DNA of 35,604 bases, taken from assembly GCA_937927675.1 (NCBI GenBank), contig CALBSG010000083.1, positions 1-35,604 of the forward strand, written 5' to 3'. Below the pieces are notes generated by a model. That model was given only the letters and a program-made list of their open reading frames with translations, made no database searches and had not been told where the DNA came from. The translations under genes were made by a program, and so were the position numbers. Positions 32,009 to 35,604 of the stretch are shown here, piece by piece. Source of the stretch: an uncultured Paracoccaceae bacterium (GTDB lineage: Bacteria; Pseudomonadota; Alphaproteobacteria; Rhodobacterales; Rhodobacteraceae). The stretch's first letter is position 1; each line of letters begins with the position of its first letter.

Positions 32009-32902
32009 ATGACCAAAGCGCAGCAGACGGAACGGGTGGCAAAGGGCAACGGCTTTATCGCCGCGCTGGACCAATCGGGCGGTTCGACCCCCAAGGCGCT
32101 GCGGCTCTATGGCGTTGCCGAGACGGCCTATTCGAATGAGGCCGAAATGTATGACATGATCCATGCGATGCGCAGCCGGATCATCAAATCGCCCGCCTTT
32201 ACCGGCGACAAGGTGGTGGGTGCCATCTTGTTTGAACAGACCATGGATCGCAGCGTCGATGGCATGCCGACCGCAACCTATCTTTGGGAAAAGCGCAGCG
32301 TGGTGCCTTTCCTGAAGATCGACAAGGGGCTGGAGGCCGAAGTGGACGGCTGCCAAGTGATGAAGCCGATGCCGACGCTGGATGCCCTGCTCGACAAGGC
32401 GGTTGCGGCGGGGATCTATGGCACCAAGGAACGCTCGGTCATTTCGGCAGCCAATGCCAAGGGTATTCAGGCCGTTGTCGATCAGCAATTTGCCATCGGC
32501 GCACAGGTTTTGGCCAAGGGGCTGATGCCGATCATCGAGCCGGAAGTGACGATCTCGATCACCGACAAGGTCGAGGCCGAGGCGATCTTGCGCGATGCCC
32601 TGTTGAAGGGGCTGGATGCAGTGCCTGCCGGGCAGAAGGTGATGCTGAAGCTGACCCTGCCGACGGTGCCGAATTTCTACGCGCCTTTGGTGGACCATCC
32701 GAATGTGTTGAAAGTGGTGGCGCTGTCGGGCGGCTATAGCCGCGATGAGGCCAACGCCATTCTGGCGCAGAACCGCGGGATCATTGCCTCGTTCAGCCGC
32801 GCCTTGACCGAGGGGCTGACCGCCCAACAATCAGATGCCGATTTTGATGCGGCCTTGGCCGCTGCGATTTCCAGCATCCATGCGGCCTCGGTTGCAGGCT
32901 GA
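32009..32902 (+). CDS. fba: Class I fructose-bisphosphate aldolase
   Basis: 297 residues. The sequence GFIAALDQSGGSTPKALRLYG near the N-terminus, LWEKRSVVPFLKIDKGLE, IIEPEV and VMLKLTLP (Schiff-base Lys region) match the short bacterial class I FBA family. It has no zinc-site histidine pattern of class II enzymes. It cleaves fructose-1,6-bisphosphate to two triose phosphates, upstream of GAPDH. It may also act on sedoheptulose bisphosphate. It has its own terminator. Confidence 0.93.
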   Translation: MTKAQQTERVAKGNGFIAALDQSGGSTPKALRLYGVAETAYSNEAEMYDMIHAMRSRIIKSPAFTGDKVVGAILFEQTMDRSVDGMPTATYLWEKRSVVPFLKIDKGLEAEVDGCQVMKPMPTLDALLDKAVAAGIYGTKERSVISAANAKGIQAVVDQQFAIGAQVLAKGLMPIIEPEVTISITDKVEAEAILRDALLKGLDAVPAGQKVMLKLTLPTVPNFYAPLVDHPNVLKVVALSGGYSRDEANAILAQNRGIIASFSRALTEGLTAQQSDADFDAALAAAISSIHAASVAG

Positions 32903-32908
32903 AAATAT

Positions 32909-32939
32909 AGGGAATCCTCTGCTTTAGGGGATTCCCTTT
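32909..32939 (+). terminator. Terminator after fba
   Basis: AGGGAATCCTCT (32909-32920) pairs over 12 bp (one wobble) with AGGGGATTCCCT (32926-32937), then TTTG. Confidence 0.75.
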
Positions 32940-33010
32940 GGGTATCGGCTGTGGCATGATTCGTCTTGTGACCTCCCCCGACAAATGAGGGGCGGCGCGA
33001 GAGGCAGAGC

Positions 33011-33325
33011 ATGACGAACACCCCATCCCGCCAAATACCAAGACTGACGCTTGGTGGCATTTTTTACATGGTGTTGGCCTTCACTTTGGGGGGCTATTTC
33101 ACCTTTGCCGCCGTGCAGGGCGATTATGGGGTGTTCCGTCGCGTTCAGATCAATGCCGAGGCCGAGGCCCTGCGGGCCGAGCGTGACCGACTGGCTGGCG
33201 AATTGGCCGATCTGTCAAACCTGACGCACCGGCTGTCGGATGACTATCTCGACATTGATCTGTTGGATCAGCAGGCCCGCGATGTTCTGGGCTACATGCG
33301 CGCTGATGAGATCGTGATCCGCTAA
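33011..33325 (+). CDS. FtsB/DivIC-type septum formation initiator
   Basis: 104 residues: short cytoplasmic N-terminus, a membrane helix at about 14-36 (LGGIFYMVLAFTLGGYFTFA), then a coiled coil (INAEAEALRAERDRLAGELADLSNLTHRLS) and the conserved YLDIDLLDQQARDVLGY patch. FtsB-family proteins pair with FtsL and FtsQ in the divisome. In alphaproteobacteria this gene commonly sits just before pdhA, as here. Confidence 0.88.
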   Translation: MTNTPSRQIPRLTLGGIFYMVLAFTLGGYFTFAAVQGDYGVFRRVQINAEAEALRAERDRLAGELADLSNLTHRLSDDYLDIDLLDQQARDVLGYMRADEIVIR

Positions 33326-33352
33326 GATCTGCCACTTTTGACCGTCATACGA

Positions 33353-33376
33353 CGCGGGGCATTGCCTCGCGTTTTT
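33353..33376 (+). terminator. Terminator after the FtsB-like gene
   Basis: CGCGGGGC, ATT, GCCTCGCG (33353-33371; one G-T pair), then TTTTT. Confidence 0.8.
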
Positions 33377-33380
33377 CATT

Positions 33381-33424
33381 TTGCGTTATTTCTCCGATAC
33401 TGTATATATAGTTTAACGTTAAAC
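33381..33424 (+). promoter_or_regulatory. pdhA promoter with a perfect 14-bp palindrome
   Basis: GTTTAACGTTAAAC at 33411-33424 is a perfect palindrome with central CG. Immediately upstream is an AT-rich -10-like TATATA (33403-33408), with TTGCGT (33381-33386) 16 bp before it as -35. The palindrome would cover the transcription start, an arrangement expected for repression. It shares the central CG and flanking TTA/TAA with the gap/fba sites but differs in other bases. Confidence 0.55.
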
Positions 33425-33452
33425 CATTCCTTAACCATCGGAAGGACGCACC

Positions 33453-34442
33453 GTGGTTGCCAAGAAAGCACCGGAAAAATCCAACGTCTCCAAGGCTGAT
33501 CTGCTGAAATACTACCGCGAAATGCTGCTGATCCGGCGATTCGAGGAAAAGGCCGGCCAACTGTACGGCATGGGTCTGATTGGCGGTTTTTGCCATCTCT
33601 ACATCGGGCAAGAGGCGGTCGTGGTGGGGCTGGAGGCCTGCACCAAAGAGGGTGACAAGCGCATCACCAGCTACCGCGACCACGGCCATATGCTCGCCTG
33701 CGGGATGAGCGCGAACGGCGTGATGGCCGAACTGACCGGGCGCGAGGGCGGCTATTCCAAGGGCAAGGGCGGGAGCATGCACATGTTCTCGAAGGAAAAG
33801 CATTTCTACGGCGGCCACGGTATTGTGGCGGCGCAGGTGCCGCTGGGTGCCGGTCTGGCAATGTCGGACTGGTACAAGGGCAATGACAATGTGACCTTCA
33901 CCTATTTCGGCGATGGCGCGGCGAACCAAGGCCAAGTCTATGAGGCCTACAACATGGCCGAACTGTGGAAACTTCCGGTGATTTTCGTCATTGAAAACAA
34001 CGGCTACGCCATGGGCACCTCGATCAAGCGGTCGACGAAATCGGTGACCTTCTTTGGCCGCGGGGCCGCTTATGGGATCTCCGGCGAACAGGTTGACGGC
34101 ATGGATGTGCTGGCGGTGAAAGCGGCCGGCGAAAAGGCCGTGGCGCATTGCCGGGCGGGCAAAGGCCCGTACATTCTGGAAATGATGACCTATCGCTATC
34201 GCGGCCACTCGATGTCGGACCCGGCGAAATACCGGACCCGCGAAGAGGTGGAAAAGATCAAACAGGAAAAAGACTGCATCGAGCATGTCCGCGATCTTTT
34301 GACCCAAGGCGGTCTGGCATCCGAGGACGAGCTGAAGACGATCGACAAGGACATCAAGGAGATCGTCAACGCCAGCGCCGAGTTCGCCAAGGAAAGCCCC
34401 GAGCCGGCCCTGACCGAGCTTTGGACCGATATTTACGCCTGA
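33453..34442 (+). CDS. pdhA: Pyruvate dehydrogenase E1 component, alpha subunit
   Basis: 329 residues from GTG 33453, with GGAAGGA upstream. The ThDP motif is GDGAANQGQVYEAYNMAELW ending in IENN. The phosphorylation-loop-like YRYRGHSMSDPAKYRTREE and the HGHMLACG and GGKGGSMHMFS-type (KGKGGSMHMF) segments are typical. With E1-beta it decarboxylates pyruvate and transfers acetyl to the lipoyl group. Regulation may involve the palindrome 29 bp upstream. Confidence 0.97.
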   Translation: MVAKKAPEKSNVSKADLLKYYREMLLIRRFEEKAGQLYGMGLIGGFCHLYIGQEAVVVGLEACTKEGDKRITSYRDHGHMLACGMSANGVMAELTGREGGYSKGKGGSMHMFSKEKHFYGGHGIVAAQVPLGAGLAMSDWYKGNDNVTFTYFGDGAANQGQVYEAYNMAELWKLPVIFVIENNGYAMGTSIKRSTKSVTFFGRGAAYGISGEQVDGMDVLAVKAAGEKAVAHCRAGKGPYILEMMTYRYRGHSMSDPAKYRTREEVEKIKQEKDCIEHVRDLLTQGGLASEDELKTIDKDIKEIVNASAEFAKESPEPALTELWTDIYA

Positions 34443-34455
34443 GGGGAGAGAGACC

Positions 34456-35604
34456 ATGGCAACCAACGTTTTGATGCCCGCGCTTTCGCCCACGATGGAA
34501 GAAGGCACACTGGCCAAGTGGCTGGTGAAAGAAGGCGATGTGGTGAAATCTGGGCAGGTAATCGCCGAGATTGAAACCGACAAGGCCACGATGGAGTTTG
34601 AGGCGGTCGACGAAGGCACCGTCGGCAAATTGCTGGTCGCGGAAGGCAGCGCGAATGTGAAGGTGAACACCCCAATCATGGTGTTGGTGGAAGACGGCGA
34701 GACTGTGGGCGATGCACCTGTCAGCGCTCCTGCCGCTGCCCCCGTCGTCGCAGCGCCTGCCCCGGTCGCGACAGCGGCCCCGGCCGCCGCTGCAGCCCCG
34801 GTTGCGGTGGTGTCGAAGGCCAGCCCGGATTGGGCCGAAGGCACGCCGATGAAAACCATGACCGTCCGCGAGGCCCTGCGGGAGGCCATGGCGGAGGAAA
34901 TGCGGGATAACCCCAACGTTTTCCTGATGGGCGAGGAAGTGGGCGAATATCAGGGTGCCTACAAAATCTCGCAAGGTCTGCTGGATGAATTCGGGCCGAA
35001 GCGCGTGATCGACACCCCGATCACCGAGATTGGCTTTACCGGCATCGCGGTGGGCGCGGCTTGGGGCGGGCTGAACCCGATTGTCGAGTTCATGACCTTC
35101 AACTTCGCCATGCAGGCGATTGACCATATCATCAACTCGGCGGCGAAGACCAATTACATGTCGGGCGGCCAGGTGCCCTGCCCCATCGTGTTCCGTGGCG
35201 CAAACGGTGCCGCGGCGCGTGTTGGGGCCCAGCACAGCCAGGATTATGCGGCATGGTATGCCGCCATTCCGGGTCTTCGGGTGGTGATGCCCTATTCGGC
35301 CTCGGATGCGAAGGGGCTGCTGAAACAGGCAATCCGCGATCCGAACCCCGTTGTGTTCTTGGAAAACGAGATCCTTTACGGCCAATCCTTCGAAGTGCCC
35401 GATCTGCCCGATTTCACCATTCCCTTTGGCAAGGCCCGGGTCTGGCGCGAAGGCAGCGATGTGACCATCGTGTCCTTCGGGATCGGCATGCGCTATGCGT
35501 TGGAAGCGGCGGATCTTCTGGCCAAGGATGGCATTTCGGCCGAGGTGATCGACCTGCGTACCCTGCGCCCGATTGATTACGGCACGGTACTGGCAAGCGT
35601 GCAG
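34456..35604 (+). CDS. pdhB: Pyruvate dehydrogenase E1 beta subunit with N-terminal lipoyl domain (3' end beyond window)
   Basis: The first 383 codons. Residues 2-78 are a complete biotinyl/lipoyl domain: LMPALSPTMEEG and the lipoyl-Lys43 in ETDKATMEFE. An Ala-Pro-rich swinging linker (about 90-120) follows, then the E1-beta transketolase domains (MTVREALREAMAEEM, MGEEVGEYQGAYKISQGL, EFMTFNFAMQAIDHIINSAAK). Normally the lipoyl domain belongs to E2, but many alphaproteobacteria carry it on E1-beta. It follows pdhA after 13 nt. The 3' end and the E2 gene lie outside the window. Confidence 0.96.
   Translation, partial: MATNVLMPALSPTMEEGTLAKWLVKEGDVVKSGQVIAEIETDKATMEFEAVDEGTVGKLLVAEGSANVKVNTPIMVLVEDGETVGDAPVSAPAAAPVVAAPAPVATAAPAAAAAPVAVVSKASPDWAEGTPMKTMTVREALREAMAEEMRDNPNVFLMGEEVGEYQGAYKISQGLLDEFGPKRVIDTPITEIGFTGIAVGAAWGGLNPIVEFMTFNFAMQAIDHIINSAAKTNYMSGGQVPCPIVFRGANGAAARVGAQHSQDYAAWYAAIPGLRVVMPYSASDAKGLLKQAIRDPNPVVFLENEILYGQSFEVPDLPDFTIPFGKARVWREGSDVTIVSFGIGMRYALEAADLLAKDGISAEVIDLRTLRPIDYGTVLASVQ

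Noticed and set aside
1..35604. tRNA or rRNA genes, CRISPR, insertion sequences, phage, defence or toxin-antitoxin genes
   Set aside because: No cloverleaf-like segments, regular repeats, transposase motifs or integrase motifs were seen in the intergenic gaps, which are all under about 220 bp.

Overview
The window is about 35.6 kb of GC-rich, densely packed chromosomal DNA. It most resembles an alphaproteobacterium of the order Rhodobacterales (Rhodobacter/Paracoccus/Gemmobacter-like). I infer this from protein family content and gene order: tandem gap genes, yajC-secD-secF followed by an Mth938-like gene and ccmABCDG, yfgM-bamB-der, two cyclophilins beside pgk and fba, a small DUF1127 protein, and a pyruvate dehydrogenase E1-beta that carries its own lipoyl domain. 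Nothing indicates a mobile element, prophage, CRISPR array, rRNA or tRNA. This is core-genome DNA, and its interest lies mostly in regulation and in a few small or atypical genes.

Layout. 1-633: 5' part of a DUF808 membrane protein gene (minus strand). 822-3127: two glyceraldehyde-3-phosphate dehydrogenase paralogues separated by a 47-residue membrane peptide gene that starts with TTG. The first paralogue looks like the NADP-linked GapB type and the second like the NAD-linked GapA type. 3313-3474: DUF1127 small protein. 3518-4180 (minus): phosphoglycolate phosphatase. 4266-8112: translationally coupled glmU-glmS-AlkD-like DNA glycosylase. 8176-14334 (minus): one long overlapping operon, yajC-secD-secF-Mth938-ccmA-ccmB-ccmC-ccmD-ccmG, joining protein export and cytochrome c maturation. 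14522-16582: serS and a TspO-like membrane protein. 16640-20227 (minus): yfgM-bamB-der. 20443-23181 (minus): DUF1499, an agmatinase-family ureohydrolase and an M20 amidohydrolase. 23236-26242: mazG, an orphan ferric-iron binding protein and a nucleoside hydrolase. 26251-27366 (minus): anmK. 27427-28677: tyrS. 28771-29827 (minus): two overlapping cyclophilin genes. 29962-32902: pgk, a coupled short-chain dehydrogenase and class I fructose-bisphosphate aldolase. 33011-33325: FtsB/DivIC-like protein. 33453 to the window end: pdhA and partial pdhB.

How the genes work together. A large share encodes lower glycolysis/gluconeogenesis and its exits: two GAPDHs, PGK, FBA and PDH E1. A 14-bp palindrome with consensus TGTTAGCGCTAACA occurs (12-13 of 14 matches) upstream of both gap genes (twice before the first), upstream of the DUF1127 gene and upstream of fba. 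Its form fits a LacI-family regulator, most plausibly the alphaproteobacterial central-carbon regulator CceR. pdhA has a different perfect palindrome at its promoter. The remaining genes serve cell-wall precursor synthesis (glmU, glmS, anmK), envelope assembly and secretion (sec, bamB, yfgM, cyclophilins), translation (serS, tyrS, der) and housekeeping (mazG, gph).
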